From positions 6,636,501 through 6,700,500 of the forward strand of contig OY987246.1 in NCBI GenBank assembly GCA_963920765.1: a stretch of 64,000 nt of DNA, in the 5' to 3' direction. The notes below the pieces were generated by a model, which was not told where the DNA came from, made no database searches, and saw only the letters and a program-made list of their open reading frames with translations. The translations under genes were made by a program, and so were the position numbers. The DNA comes from Ulota crispa. Taxonomy: Eukaryota > Streptophyta > Bryopsida > Orthotrichales > Orthotrichaceae. Positions 37,482 to 50,270 of the stretch are shown here, in pieces. How positions within the stretch are numbered: the stretch's first letter is position 1; each line of letters starts with the position of its first letter.

Positions 37482-38226
37482 GATTCTTCCAAGCTCTTTG
37501 CTATCTCCTACATATCAAGGCCGTTACAAAAAAGTGCGTGCATTAAGCGCAAATGATTGTTTGGGTAAGATACGGGACTTGCGTAAAACCTAGCATTCCT
37601 TAGTTCTTCTCTCCATTCCTATGCCACTTTTGAGAGCAATCACCAATGTTACAGCACATGTTACTACACTAACATTCAAATCTGTGTGAATAGTCATTAT
37701 AAAATTTAACTTATCACCGCTCCTTCTTCATTTGTAGCACCTTGTGCAAACGGACCTTATGTTAAGTGAGCTTTAACTTTTATTTATTTGATGATTGATC
37801 AATTTGGTGAGCAAGAGCATATGTCAAAAAAATTGAGGGCTTTTCAAAACTAGACGTAAACTCTTAGAGAGTCAAATTTGGTGTGTAAGAGCGTCTTTTG
37901 CAACCCACTAGATGTTTAGGCCCTGCTTAAATCTAGATGAAAAGCAACCAATTCTAGCAATGCCAGCCTCTATATTTACCTTCCCCTTTCATATATGGCT
38001 TATTTGAAGGGGTCTCTAAACCCTCTACAAGTTATATTTTCTTGTGGTCATAGCTTATTTTATTACTTATGAAAATTCTTTGACTTGTGATTGGTTGGCA
38101 CTATACTTTGCCGATTGCAATGTTGGAGATAGAAGTGGCCATTCCCTCTAAAACAAATATAGAGGAATTGAAGGGACTTAGACATTTGGAGGGTTGCAGG
38201 AGATGCTCTAAGACTGTGGATGCTCT

Positions 38227-38526
38227 TAAGGTAGCAGCACCCATAACTGTCAAATTAAGGGTTTTGAACATGATGATTATTAATAAACAGTTAGCAAATT
38301 ATAGGATCCTATTAACAAGAGAAAAATGATGAGCTGACACTTTCCAATTTATTATTTGGATATTGTGAGAATAAATTGTGAATTTTTAAAAAGCCGATTG
38401 CAATTGCATCTAATACCAGCATTAAGGTTTCATGTTCACATGTTATACATCCTTATAATTACATCTATTCATTTCCACAAATTTTCCAAAATTTTAGAGG
38501 TAATGGTTATGGATGTTGCTACCTTA
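38227..38526 (+). mobile_element. Family F MITE, copy 2
   Basis: TAAGGTAGCAGCACCCATAA and the inverse TTATGGATGTTGCTACCTTA enclose 300 bp. About as long as and colinear with copies at 29669 (inverted) and 40672. Confidence 0.88.
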
Positions 38527-39198
38527 ATACAAAATCTCTACACCCTCTCAAGTCTCAACTACGCACGTGGACATAAATTTATGCCAATGTCTAACTTTTT
38601 CTTTTTCTTTTTTATTATTATTTTTTTTGTCTTTTTTTTTCTGGATCTGTAACCATATGAATCCAAGCACTCCAATCATCTTTTGGTTATTCTGTGTACA
38701 TGTCCGGTACCGATGATAAAGTCCGCTTATTTTTTTATATTGAGTTCATTTTATTGTTTTGTTTTGTTAGGATTTTTAGGCCCAACAGTTAATTATAGAG
38801 AACCCTTTTGAAACATCTAGGTGGGGGAGGCAGGTGAGTGAGTGATTGTTCATGGGGTGTGGCTTTATCAAATTATTAAGCTTTGGAGTGTACCTTTGGG
38901 GAAGTAGGTAATGTTTCTGACTTTAGCTATGGTTGTACATGCATCAACATCCCCAAGTTTTGACACGTGGAGGCTTGAGTAACTCCTTCTTCTCCTTTTC
39001 TTTTTTTCTTCTTTTCTTTTTCAGTTTGTAAACTTACGTGGCACTAGCACATCATTTCACAACGTGAAGATCCAGTGATCTTCAAGATTTTTATGTGATG
39101 TGGAGCTTCGATGCTCATCCAAAATGATGAAAAATATTGCAAAGGCCATCATTTTGTGAAGAAAGTGGAATTTATGTGTTCGTATATATGTTCAGATA

Positions 39199-39345
<147 letters not shown>

Positions 39346-39358
39346 ATATGGGTATATA

Positions 39359-39511
39359 CACTAGAAGAAATCTTGCAATGAACGACTAGTTCATAATGAC
39401 TGCAAATGTCCTAAATGACTCAATTTGAATGTAATTGAGTCATTATATAGTCTTTTAGGACATTTGCAGTTGTTGTGGACTAGTCATCTAGGACAAATTT
39501 TTCTTCTAGTG
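39359..39511. mobile_element. CACTA-like MITE inserted in a microsatellite
   Basis: It starts CACTAGAAGAAATCTTGC and ends TTTTTCTTCTAGTG, a good En/Spm-type terminus. The interior is a hairpin of AACGACTAGTTC, GACTGCAAATGTCCTAAATG and their inverses. 153 bp. Flanking triplets ATA and ATG are an imperfect 3-bp duplication. Confidence 0.85.
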
Positions 39512-40671
39512 ATGTTTGTTTATACGTGTATATGTATGTATGTGTATGTGGGTGATTGCAAGAATGACCTATCTTGCTTTTTGTCCCCTTCATCTCTTGT
39601 GGGTGGTTTTTGGGTCTTATCTTTTGCTGTTTTAGTCATTTTGACTTAAAATTTCAAATTAAGGTGAACATGAAAGTTATTAACATTTTGTAATTTTATG
39701 CTTTTTTAAATTATTTTACTATTTTTAAGTGGACCCCAATTGCATGTCTACCTTGGCAGTTTTGGTGGGTTTTAGTACTATTTTGGATTGAAAAAAGCAA
39801 ATCTCATGCCACAAATCAAGGGAGTTGTTCATTAGAAAGCATTACATAGATCTGAAAATCGGTTTTACAAAACTCAAAAAACTCTGCCATGCACATTGTC
39901 TCAAAGTAGGCATCCTTTCTCCCTCCATTGGTGAAGACAAAAACCTTCCTCCAAAAAGCACTTGCAACAGTTCAAGCTAATGAGAGAGATCAAAAATGGC
40001 CATTTTTATTTTATTTTTTTGAATTTTTTTACTATTTTCTAAAAAGCAAACAAAAAATTGTCTTTTTATTGGTAATTTATATCCCTCTATTTTTGTGCAT
40101 AACTTTTAGAATAAAATTTTTCTAGTTTTGAATTTTCACAAGTATGCTATTTTAAGTGCTTTACAAAATTTTCATATTTTATTTTATTTTAAAGTATATA
40201 TTTCAAAAGCTCATAATACTACCTAGTACTACCAGTTTTAAGGGTGTTTGAGATAAAATTAGCAGGTCATTCTTGCAACTACCCATGTGTATGTGTATAT
40301 TTGTGTGTGAATGTAGTGTTGGCACGAGGACAAAAAACTTTATTCGTCATTCAATTCCTCACCAAAAACCAAAACTAGCTGTAGGTTTTTTTAAATCCAA
40401 AAAATGAGATAAAATGCATTAAAGTTTGACACATATCAAATTAGAAGAAGTGTTTGTAGAAGTGTTTGGAAAAAAGATCAACTCTTGGTTAAAATTCTCT
40501 TGAAATCATTCCAAGTTCACCACCAATTTATCACCATTATGTTCTCAAGTCTCAACATGTTCTTGATTTACAAGAGGCTTGCTTAAATTGAGGCAACTTC
40601 AAACTCTAAAGGATGATTACTAGTCACTACAGTATTGGTGGAAGCCCGGGTGGAAGTTAATTAGTATGGCA

Positions 40672-40989
40672 TAAAGTAGGAACACTCATAAGGGTTAGTT
40701 TAAAGGTTTTGAACATGATGACTATTAATGAACATCTACCAAATTATAAGATCTTGTTAGCAAGAGAAAAATAAATAGTTTGCACTTTTGAATGTATTAT
40801 TTGGATATTGTGAGAATAAGCTATGAATTTTTAAAGAGCAAACTACCATTGTATCCATAATCAACACCAAGGTTTCATGTTCACATGTTATACATCCTTG
40901 TAATTACATCTATTTACTTTTACAAATTTTCCAAGATTTTAGAGGTGACGGTTATGGGGACACTAACGCTTATGGATGTTCCTACCTTA
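40672..40989 (+). mobile_element. Family F MITE, copy 3
   Basis: TAAAGTAGGAACACTCATAA and the inverse ATGGATGTTCCTACCTTA; colinear with 38227-38526, slightly longer owing to a duplicated end near 40950-40985. Confidence 0.8.
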
Positions 40990-41039
40990 TGTGAAGATCT
41001 GCACTTGGCATAAAATAAAAGGATGGATTGGAAATAGTT

Positions 41040-41955
41040 AACTGATCAAATATATCCTCTAAAAGTCCATTGTCCCTACAATGAACATAATGGATTTAGG
41101 GCAGGCTTGTTTTTATTGGTAGTTTTGCTCAATCTTTGGACTTTTTGGTTTTTTTGATATATAGAGTTTTGCAAGGGCTATGTGTAGGCGTACTTTTTGT
41201 TGAAATTAAATTTATGGTTCAAAAGTAATTGGTATCTTATGGTTATTTTTTGTTCAAGGGGCAAGCTGGACATGCAATTTTTTTGTTAACTTCTCTTAAG
41301 GGTAACTAGTGAAGGCATGACCTTTCATTGGAGTGTATCCAAAGCAATATTGTATTGGATACATACAGTATTGCATTTAATAATTACATTAACCTTTGAA
41401 ATGCAATAGTCATTAGAGTTTTTTTTTTTTTAAATTTTTTATCAAAGTTTTTTTTGTGTGGTTGTCTTCCAATCCATTGTTTGGATATTCAATTTTCAGA
41501 TATCACCATTGGAAATTTGGATTGCATAAAACCTTAGTGAAGTGAGATTTTCAAGCACATGTTTGCAATGCATGCCAATGGAGTGAGTGTTCCAAGTCTT
41601 TGTTAGTCACAAAAACATGTGGAAATATTCTTGACATAAATTAGAGCATGTTGGACAAGTCTCCCTGCATGCATAGTGCAAAAATCGTTCACAATATGCA
41701 TTAAAAAGGACTTGAAATGTTGGGACAGAGGCCAAAAAAACTTTTTGTAATGACTTCAAATGCTCAGCTTATCTCTCAATCCGTATGGTCAAAATTCATG
41801 AAAATTTCACCATGACTTTGTACATATGATTAATGCAAGATCCTATGATTAGATTTGTAAAGACAAATGTTGTTCTTGGGATCAAATGACTAAAAATAAC
41901 AAAATTCAGAGTTTTTCCAAGAAAAATGGGCTTGGGCGTTTAGGGGTTTGAGGTA
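41040..41955. mobile_element. Decayed TTAA/CCCCTAAA-type element
   Basis: The right end reads CTTGGGCGTTTAGGGG followed by TTTGAGG instead of TTAA. The presumed left end near 41060 has only CCTCTAAAAGTCCATTGTCC, resembling family B. Boundaries are approximate. The rest of 41956-42898 shows no gene. Confidence 0.4.
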
Positions 41956-42898
41956 AAGGTTTATACGCATACATATTTTAATTCATCAGGTTCAAAATTT
42001 ACACTCCCATTTTTAAAGGGTTGAATAATTTTCTGAACAGATTAACATTCTTTGAATATGTTTAGTTTAAACAACTTTTCTAAAGCTACTTGCAAATGGC
42101 TATCTTCACAAACTATTTTCAATATATTTGCTAACATATTTCTTTCTTCTCTTTCGCTTAAATCTCAAAAAACACCTTGCTACCATTACTTGCTAACATC
42201 ATGATCAATCATGAACAATAAAACTCTGTGATTAAACCCAAAAAAATCCTAAGAAAAAATAATACATACTGATTTATTTACACCATGAAAATGTATGGAA
42301 GACAAATGTGTGTAGGGGCCTTTTTCTACAACCATGTGCATCTAAGCTTTACCAGAACTTTTTCACGTTTTTCCAAAATTCACTGCATATTAAGCCAATC
42401 CAAGGTACACTAGGTCCCCTAGTGCACGCTAAACTCTTTACAAAATGAAAAGAAAAAGTATTGTTCATTTTTAAGATTTTCTTTTCCCTTTTTCCAATCC
42501 TTTGCTAGTCTTTATCTTTAGAGCTTTCTGGATCCTTTTTCCAAATGTACGTTTTGCGTACATGTAGGTCTCACAACTTTGCCGTTGGTCCATGGGAAAG
42601 AGGCGACCAGCACAATTCCAAAAATATGTAGGGACCATTTTTACACAACCGATTGAAAGGGCACAAAGAAAAACAATCATAAATATGTAAAAAAAAAATT
42701 TTTAAAAAAACTTTACCGAAAATTGTTTTGTTGTTACTAAAATACGACTAGCATGCATGCTATCATATTTGAAGTTTTAGAACAATCAGCAATGACTTTA
42801 CATTTAAGTGAGACCATATGACGTAGAAAGTAATGTTTTTACAAGTATGGCTGGATGTAGCAAAAAGAATCACCAGTTTTTATTTCATAGCTGCTAAC

Positions 42899-43421
42899 TA
42901 AGGTAGTGTGCTCATAAATGGACCATCTAAGGGCTGAAACTGAATTTTTGGGAGGTGTAACTTCTTGAAAGATTTTTTAGCAATTTTTTTTGAAAGACAA
43001 GAGAAATTGACATCTAATTCAAGTTATTTCTTTTTTTTTTTGGGAGCTTTTTGGAATTATTTATAATATTTTAAAGTGGAAAGGTCATAGGTCTCTAAAA
43101 TGGTTCACCTTCTCAAATGTACACTATCTGTACATTGTTGAAGCTTATGAAAAAATAACATGAAAAAATTCAAGACATTTGAGTAGGTGAATCATCATAA
43201 CATTGTTTACCAGGTCTAAACCCTCCCCCACTAAAGGGATATTCGATCCCGGATACTTGGGCTCAAGTTTAGTTAAAGATCTCCATTTGTGTTAGCCCAG
43301 AGCTCAAGAATGGCATTGGCTGAAGAATCCTCATATTGAGGGAGTAAAAGGGAACCCCAGTGAAGGTTAACAATGTTATGATTTTAGAGCGTGAACCATT
43401 TTACTGGAGCACACTATCTTA
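42899..43421 (+). mobile_element. Family D MITE, copy 3, with an insertion
   Basis: Starts TAAGGTAGTGTGCTCATAAA and ends ACACTATCTTA. Near 43194-43382 a separate segment with inverted ends (TCATAACATTGTT / AACAATGTTATGA) interrupts it. The insert carries CTAAACCCTCCCCCAC and GGGATATTCGATCCC. Confidence 0.75.
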
Positions 43422-43710
43422 TGTGAAGACCATCACTGTCAAAATATATATTTTGTAGCGCATCACGATGATTTTCTAAATGGCCATGCTTGGAAAGACT
43501 TGTGCTGTCAGAAATTGCTAACTTAAGGATGACCTCGTTTGCACATTGAAATGCAGCAAGTTTGTCTTAGGGCTGCTTCACACATTGAGGACGACGCTAT
43601 ATGGTGAGTGGAAAATGGTGAGCCATTGTATGAGCAAAAATAGATTCTCAACTCGAAATCAATGGAAGAATAAAAAAAAACAACAAGTTTTTCAAGAGAT
43701 AATAGTTTAA

Positions 43711-44025
43711 AGGGAAACTTTCATGGATATTCCTGAAGTTTGTAATATTGTCATAAATACCATTGCTTTTTCAAAACTATCACAAATACCCTTTGACCGA
43801 AAAAATTAGGTCTTTTTTTTTGTTGTGCATGCTACTTCCCTTCTTCCTTTGTGCGCAAGCATAACAAGAAAGAAGTAGTGTGCCCACTAAGGGAGAAGGA
43901 AGTGAAATGCATAACAAAACAAACATCTATTTTTTTGATCCAAGGGTATTTATGATATTTCTGAAAAAGCGGGGTATCTATGAAAAATATTACAAACTTC
44001 AGGGTATTCATGAAATTCTTCCTAG
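43711..44025. repeat. Foldback MITE, family A copy 3
   Basis: AGGGAAACTTTCATGGATAT and the inverse ATTCATGAAATTCTTCCT frame 315 bp with the family words CATGCTACTTCCCTTCTTCC and AAGAAGTAGTGTGC in opposite arms. Confidence 0.8.
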
Positions 44026-44449
44026 TTTAATATACACAATTATAGAACCCTATGTACACGTTTATATGTGAAATTTATTATTTTGACAAAAAAATCCAAA
44101 CTCACTGCTCACTAATTCCCACTCATAGAATATCATTCCCCTTCCAATTGCCTCTCTCCATGTCAATCTTGGCACAACTTTGTGAGTGCATGGCTTTGTT
44201 ATTAGAAGCATTTTGCCACCAAAAGTATATTTGCAAAATTGGCTTGGATTAGGGGAGTTATTTTGTGGCTTTAAATGATAAGGCAAGAGTGGTTATTAAG
44301 CAAGCTTTTCAATGAGCCTTTGTAATAAGCTATTTCCAAAGATAAACACTCCTTTTTTTATCTTGCTGCTTTTTTTTCACTTGTTGAATTGTCATGTGGC
44401 ACATTAGGTAAATCAAGAGTTGGTGTGGGGTAGGTGGTCTAGTTTCTTC

Positions 44450-44680
44450 TTAATCCTTCAATGTTTGAGCGTGCCGTTGTGACTAGTATAATATGAGGTA
44501 CTTTTCTTGTATTTGGAATAGATTCACACCTTCACTACATTTGAGATCAACATAGAAGTTGGAAGATAGATCAAGGCAATTCTAGTGAGCTATTCAAGAT
44601 CCCAATTTAAAACTTTTGGTTGGTAGCAATTACTAATTATACGGCAGCGTATATACTATGTCCTATAGTTGTTTAAGCTT
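44450..44680 (+). mobile_element. Family C TTAA MITE, right end lost
   Basis: TTAATCCTTCAATGTTTGAG begins a stretch colinear with 27714-27947 (TTTTCTTGTATTTGGAATAG, CAAGATCCCAATTTAAAACT). It ends at GTTGTTTAAG, without the final GGTTAA. Confidence 0.75.
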
Positions 44681-46032
44681 CTTGCTACTCTAGGTGTGAA
44701 GAGACCCTTAGATTAAGGAGAATTCAAATAGCTTAGTACCTTATTCTACTTGATATTGATTCAAGGATTTTCTTCAAATTATTTGCACTTGGACTATCAA
44801 ATGTGATTACAATAATTTAGGCATATTCACACTATGTCTCACATGCCATTAAAATTTCACATCCCAAAATATGCCTACATGACATCACTTTTGAAAATTT
44901 TGATGCCAAGAAGATGGACCAAAAACCCCATTCTGAATTAATTAGTGAGGGGATCCAAAACACAGCACAAAGTCAGCTAAATGAAATGGCAAAAAAGCAA
45001 GCTGAAATTTCAGTGTATACAATAAATACAGATTATATATTCAAAAATACTTAAGTTGAGTAAAGGGTATAGACCTTATCCAATCCACGTGTTAATTATT
45101 TTGCCAATGAAGCTCAAAGTTTCCCCACACATTTCTTCGAAGCCAAGTTCCACCAAATTATTTGCTTGGAATGTTGAAGTTTCTTGAGTGTTGCTTTTTG
45201 CAATTTGTGATTCAACAGAGTTAGGATATAGCATCGAAGTGGAACTTGTAGAGTTGAAACATGGGACATTGTGTGAGCCATCTTCTTTAGCTCCAATAGC
45301 TCGAAGTAAGGAAGCTCATAAGAAACTTATAAAACTCAAAGAGGTACTAGCTATTAGTATGGTTGGTAAGTGCAACTCATTATTTGACTAATGTTTTGTC
45401 AAATCCTTCTACAATTCTTCCATACCTTTTGCAATCACCCTTTCTATAGTGCGTGGTAGCTATAGAGCCAGTTGCACATTGGACCGCAAATTCCTCTAGG
45501 AGGCCGTTACAAGGATTCCTCACACAATAAAGCCCTTCTTTTTCCATTTCCAAGACTTGTAATTTGGATCTTAATTGAGGACGGACTTTGGCTTTGAGAG
45601 AAAAGGCCCTCATTATGTTCTTATTTTCACAAATGCTTAGAGGCTATTCTTGAGACCCTAACCAAGGTTTTTGTGGGGTTTTCGGACCAAGCGTCATGTG
45701 GCATTTTTTAAAAATGGTTTGTAGCTTCCTAACTACATCTCTATTTTTGGTTGGAGTCGAAGGTGGCCCTTACGCATTGATTTTTGCAGCATTGTAGCTA
45801 TTAATAATAAAATTAAGAAGAAGTTGGCACAATCAATTTTTTTGATGATTATTTTGGATCTATCTCATCATAAAATGATAGTCTCAATTCTCAATCTAAT
45901 AAAAAATTTATGAAAGCCTAGGCTACAATGTAATTTTTATTATTGCTATATAGCATTTTAGAAAAAAAAATCCCTTATTTTGCTATAGGCTTAAAACTCA
46001 CCTTTCATTTCCAAGGCAATTGGGCCCAACAT
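44681..46032. other. Gene-free interval with two unconvincing open frames
   Basis: Frames at 45188-45391 (plus, ELVELKHGTLCEPSSLAPIA) and 45380-45613 (minus) have ordinary amino-acid composition but no recognised motif, no supporting splice pattern and no clear start context. They may be relics of an old gene or element. Confidence 0.3.
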
Positions 46033-46633
46033 TTAACCCCTAAACAACCAATAGTCCCCTTGGGGGACAAATGGATTTTGGGCATGTGCCTATAGCTAAT
46101 CTACTTTTTGTGATTTTTTAAAACTTTTATTGAAGGCGTAAAATTCAAATATACATTTGGGCATTTAATTTTTTCTTCATTCTGACATTTATTGAAGAAG
46201 TCAAAAATGAATTTCCAAAAATGGGCAAGATTGGGCAATCCAAAAATTTCTTCAAAATTGCATTGAAAAAAAAATAAGAATATGAAATAGGTTCTTTAGA
46301 CTTATATATACATAGGGAGTTTTGAATCATTCAATTTTGATTGATGAGATGAAAGTTATGAGAAGTTTTTGTCTGCATATAGATGTGGTTTTGTTTTTTA
46401 AATGCAATTTTCAAAAAAGTTTTTGGGCTGCCCGATCTCGCTTGTTTTTGGAAATTCATTTTTAACTTCTTCAATAAACGTCAAAATGAAGAAAAAATTA
46501 GATATCCACGTAAATCTTTGAATTCCTCATCATCCATAAAATTTTCAAAAAATCACGCAAAGTAGTCTAGCCATAGGTACATGCCCAAAATCCCATTTGT
46601 CCCCCAAAAGGGGGCTTGGTCCTTTAGGGTTAA
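46033..46633. mobile_element. Family B foldback, compact copy
   Basis: TTAACCCCTAAACAACCAAT and the inverse GGTCCTTTAGGGTTAA bound 601 bp of two inverted arms meeting near 46385. Repeat symmetry explains the duplicated short frames at 46145-46330 and 46383-46565. Confidence 0.88.
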
Positions 46634-46668
46634 ACTTATGGCAAAATTTTGCCAGAATCTTACCTCAA

Positions 46669-46844
46669 CACTAGAAGAAATTTTTATTGGAATCCACTAA
46701 ATTATGTAAGGTAGTTTATGTTGCGTTCCATGTTTCTAGCGCAAAATTTTGCTCTGTTCAACAAAATTTTGCGGTGGAAACATGGAAATCAACATAAACT
46801 ACCTTACATAATTTAGTGGTTTCCAATGCAGTTTTCTACTAATG
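46669..46844. mobile_element. CACTA-like palindromic MITE
   Basis: CACTAGAAGAAATTTTTATT and the inverse GTTTTCTACTAATG. The arms AATCCACTAAATTATGTAAG and GGTAGTTTATGTTG pair almost fully with 46785-46830, giving a hairpin of about 75 bp per arm. Confidence 0.75.
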
Positions 46845-47326
46845 CAAATTGGAACTGACTCCCACAACACAAAAAAAATTGACTGAAAAAAATGGATGAA
46901 TTCGGCAAGCTCCTCCCCACACAAACACAATGTTTACCAAAATTTGGATGAAAGCTACTAAATTTTGTAAATTTTATGGATGAACATACAAAAATGATCG
47001 ATTCCATCCATTTCTGTTGAAATTTTCCCTACATGCTTGCATTGTTGCATTGTTAGGTGCATATCACGTGACCAACGAAAAAACAAAATTTAAAGGCTAT
47101 TTGGGCCTTTAATTGCCCAAAAAAACCCCTGACCCAAACTGTCCTTATTTATGGAGCATTTTTGTTGGAAGACAAGGATTTTGGGGGTGCTCAATAATAA
47201 AGGGGATAGGGGAGCCCATCATTGGTTTGGTCAGGGGGTGTGGGTCTCATCTTCTAGTGCAAGGCTTCCTCGGAAAGATAAAATAATATGACACTGGATG
47301 TTACATATAGGATTGTAGGGCTCGGT

Positions 47327-47978
47327 TTAACCCCTCACCGCCCACGGACGTTCCTAAGTGTCTCAGAATCTGCTCTTGCATGAATAAAATGGCAACATTT
47401 TGATAAGTTGCATCATTTATAAAAAAATTGTAATTGTACAAATTCAAACTAGATATGTTAGAGATCACATAGGAAAAGAAAACACAACAATACTACTTAG
47501 GGATGGAAAAATTATAAGGTTTGATCATGGGGTGTTAAAACTGTGAAAGTGATTTGAAGTCTTTCAATCCTCCTTTCACATCTTAAATTTAAAATTGAGG
47601 ATACCAAAAAAAAATGAATATGTAAAGTACAACATGTGTAACCCTAATCAATTTACGGCTTCTCAAAATCTACTCTACAACTTTTTAAACTAAGTTTCTA
47701 ATGTGATTGTTTCTCCAAGTTTTAGTGTACTTGAGGCTCATTTCCAAGAGCTCTCAACACTAGAAAGTGAAGATTTGCAATGGACACCCTTGCACAAAAT
47801 CTTGAATAGACAGATCATAGTCATTCATTTTCAAAATCAGATTTTTGATTCTAAAACAAGACTCCAATAAGAATAATTTAAAAAATAACCACTAAAACTG
47901 ATCTTCAAGAAAAGTCAAAAGTTTCCAAATTAAAATGCATGATGGACAGTTTTGGTCCCTTGGGCAGTGAGCGGTTAA
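47327..47978 (-). mobile_element. Family E TTAA MITE, inverted copy
   Basis: TTAACCCCTCACCGCCCACG at the left; the right end, read inward, is TTAACCGCTCACTGCCCAAG. 652 bp, reverse-complementary in its interior to 9302-9925. A further similar terminus (AGTGAGGGGTTAA) at 48846-48858 suggests a larger or adjacent relic. Confidence 0.8.
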
Positions 47979-48298
47979 TGCGCATACTTGTTTTTGGGGC
48001 CACGGTGGAAAAGCTTTGATTTTCCATTGGCCAAAACATGCAAGAGTTTCAAATAATATCATCAAAGAGATTTAATCCGTTAATTTTGAAATTATATTTG
48101 GATTTGAAATGGAGAAAGATAGAACTAACCAACTATAAAACAGTGGATAAGTAATTACCTTTATCCTTGTTTGTAAAAAACAAGCTACAATTTTCCACCT
48201 TGACTTCACAAACACATAAGTGCAGTTCACCGAGCCGTATGTAAGCTTAGGTAGCAGCATGTATGTCCCACCACTCTCCTAGCAGGGTTGGCTTTGTG

Positions 48299-48446
48299 GA
48301 AAATGGGACCGCAAAATGGGCTGTAAATGGGGCTGCAAATGGGACTGCAAATGGCGCTGCCAAAGGGGTTGCAAACTCAAGGGGCTGCAAATGGGCTGCC
48401 AAAGGGGTTGCAAAAAGGGCGGCAAATGGAGCTGCAAATGGGACTT
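48299..48446 (+). repeat. Degenerate 12-bp minisatellite (GGGCTGCAAATG)n
   Basis: About 12 variant units of GGGGCTGCAAAT run without frameshift, so two overlapping frames stay open (NGAANGTANGAAKGVAN and a CKWGCKWDCKW-type frame). It looks like simple tandem repeat expansion; no start, splice or family evidence for a gene. Confidence 0.8.
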
Positions 48447-48859
48447 TGGGCCACTTTATATTGGGGCTCGAGTGTTAGCTCAATTCCAGAATTATCAAAA
48501 TGAACCAATGGGAGTGTTTAAATTCTTAAGATGGATGATCAATTGGGCTCAAAGGTTTTGTATTGAGTATTGGTCCACTTGGTCATGCTGATGACATGGG
48601 CACTAATGTGGCAAAAAATTTGGCACCAAAAAGTGAGCCCAAGCCAAAAGAAAACTGGGTTATCACAATGCATTGCCTTCGTACAAAACATGGGCCCAAT
48701 TTGATCATTTGATATTGAGCCATTAATTAGAACCAAGGTCTTTACATCAAGGCCCAATTGATGACCCACTAGATCGTGAATTGAGCCAATTTGAAAGTAG
48801 GCCTTGGCCATAATAAAAAATGACCTTTATTTCGTACCCTTGGGTAGTGAGGGGTTAAG

Positions 48860-49907
48860 GAACTGGCCGAACTTGGCTTTTTTTTTTCTCCACAATTATG
48901 GGAACTAGATGCAACCTCTTTTTTGTTTGTTACAAAACGAAATTTATTTTTCCATGCAATAGAAGTAATCTAAAGGTGACTCTTTTTTTTTTTTTTGTAG
49001 AAAACACAAAGTTTGCCTTTATCTTTTTAAAATCCCTTCATTTCCTTCAAGTAGATTACAAGGTATATGATTGCAAAAAAAATAATGTATGGGCAAAATG
49101 TTGGAATATAGAACCCTATCATGAGAGATCAAAATTGAAAATTTTGAATTCATATTTGAATTTAAAGACCCTCGATTAATTAATCATGGTTTATTAAGTA
49201 AATATGAACAACTACAAAATAAGGGCAAATTTTGCTAACTATATGCTAATGAAAATATAGAGGTTTTCCACCTAAGGCCCGCAAAATAGAGGCGGATTCT
49301 TTATTTGTGAAATAAATTCACCTCCAAATTGCTTTCATTGTGCAAAATCTATTTTATTAATTTAAGTTCAACCGCTACAATATGAGCATCCACTATTGAC
49401 CTTGCTTCAATGGCAACCTCACAAAGCATATGAGCACGAGCATGAAAGGTGAAGGAGGGAATGATGAACCCATGTTCATGGAAATTTTGACCTTCAATGG
49501 ATAATATTCGGCAAATCCCATTATCAATCATTTTGTTCACAAACAAAGGCTTTATTAATATTATAATTACAAATGTTTTTGAAATTTTGGTTGGTTTTTT
49601 TTTTTTCTTGTTGCAAAGTTTAACCTTTTTTTTATTGCATTTTCAGTAGCTAACAATAAATAAACTATTGATTCTCCCCGCACATTGTGGCTAATTAACT
49701 ATAGAGCAAAAAGCCATTGAAAAGTTGACCTAACATGAATCTATCATGGTGTGTTCATCATGGTGTATTCCATAAGTTAAGAACTTCACAAGGAACTTGA
49801 TAAATGCATGACGTTGTTATCAATTCTTGGTACTTTGCTCAAGATGAATGTTAGGTGTCAATTTTGGACCAAAGTTCTCTAATCCCACTATGGTCTACCC
49901 TCTCTTA
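48860..49907. other. Gene-free interval
   Basis: Poly-T runs (48878, 48985, 49600) and short frames. The minus frame 49349-49546 (CEVAIEARSIVDAHIVAVEL) has normal composition but no identified family. Confidence 0.3.
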
Positions 49908-50270
49908 GGGCGGTTTCACACTATGACCGGCCAAGTCGAGAGGTTGTCAAATTGAGTGGCCAAATTTTGCTGAGAGGCTAAGCAAATTTGCTGAAAATAG
50001 ATAATAAATGCTGAAACTGACAACAATAAATGCTGAAACTAATGACCTCTTGCCCATATTTGGGTTCAACATTTTGCTGGACCCAAATTCTTACTCGAAG
50101 GCCGTCAATCTTGAATGATAAAGTGCTGCTATGTAGGCAAATGGTGGATGATGGCGTTTGGAATTTGGCCTCTAATGTGAAGACTTGAGCGGCCGAACTC
50201 TCAGTTTTGTGCAATCTGATTAGTGGAGACCAATGGCCTCTCGACCTTCGGCCATAGTGTGAAGCCGCCC
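49908..50270. mobile_element. PIF/Harbinger-like (Tourist-type) MITE
   Basis: GGGCGGTTTCACACTATGAC and the inverse CATAGTGTGAAGCCGCCC bound 363 bp, flanked on both sides by the direct triplet TTA (49905-49907 and 50271-50273). TTA/TAA targets and GGGC-rich starts are typical of PIF/Harbinger MITEs. Confidence 0.8.

Noticed and set aside
43194-43382. tRNA-like motif GGGATATTCGATCCC that might mark a tRNA or SINE
   Set aside because: No acceptor stem, A box or cloverleaf could be assembled around it; it lies in a small inverted-repeat insertion.
45188-45613. Possible relic gene from two frames of normal composition
   Set aside because: No motif, splice pattern or family could be identified on either strand; kept only as a note in the interval entry.
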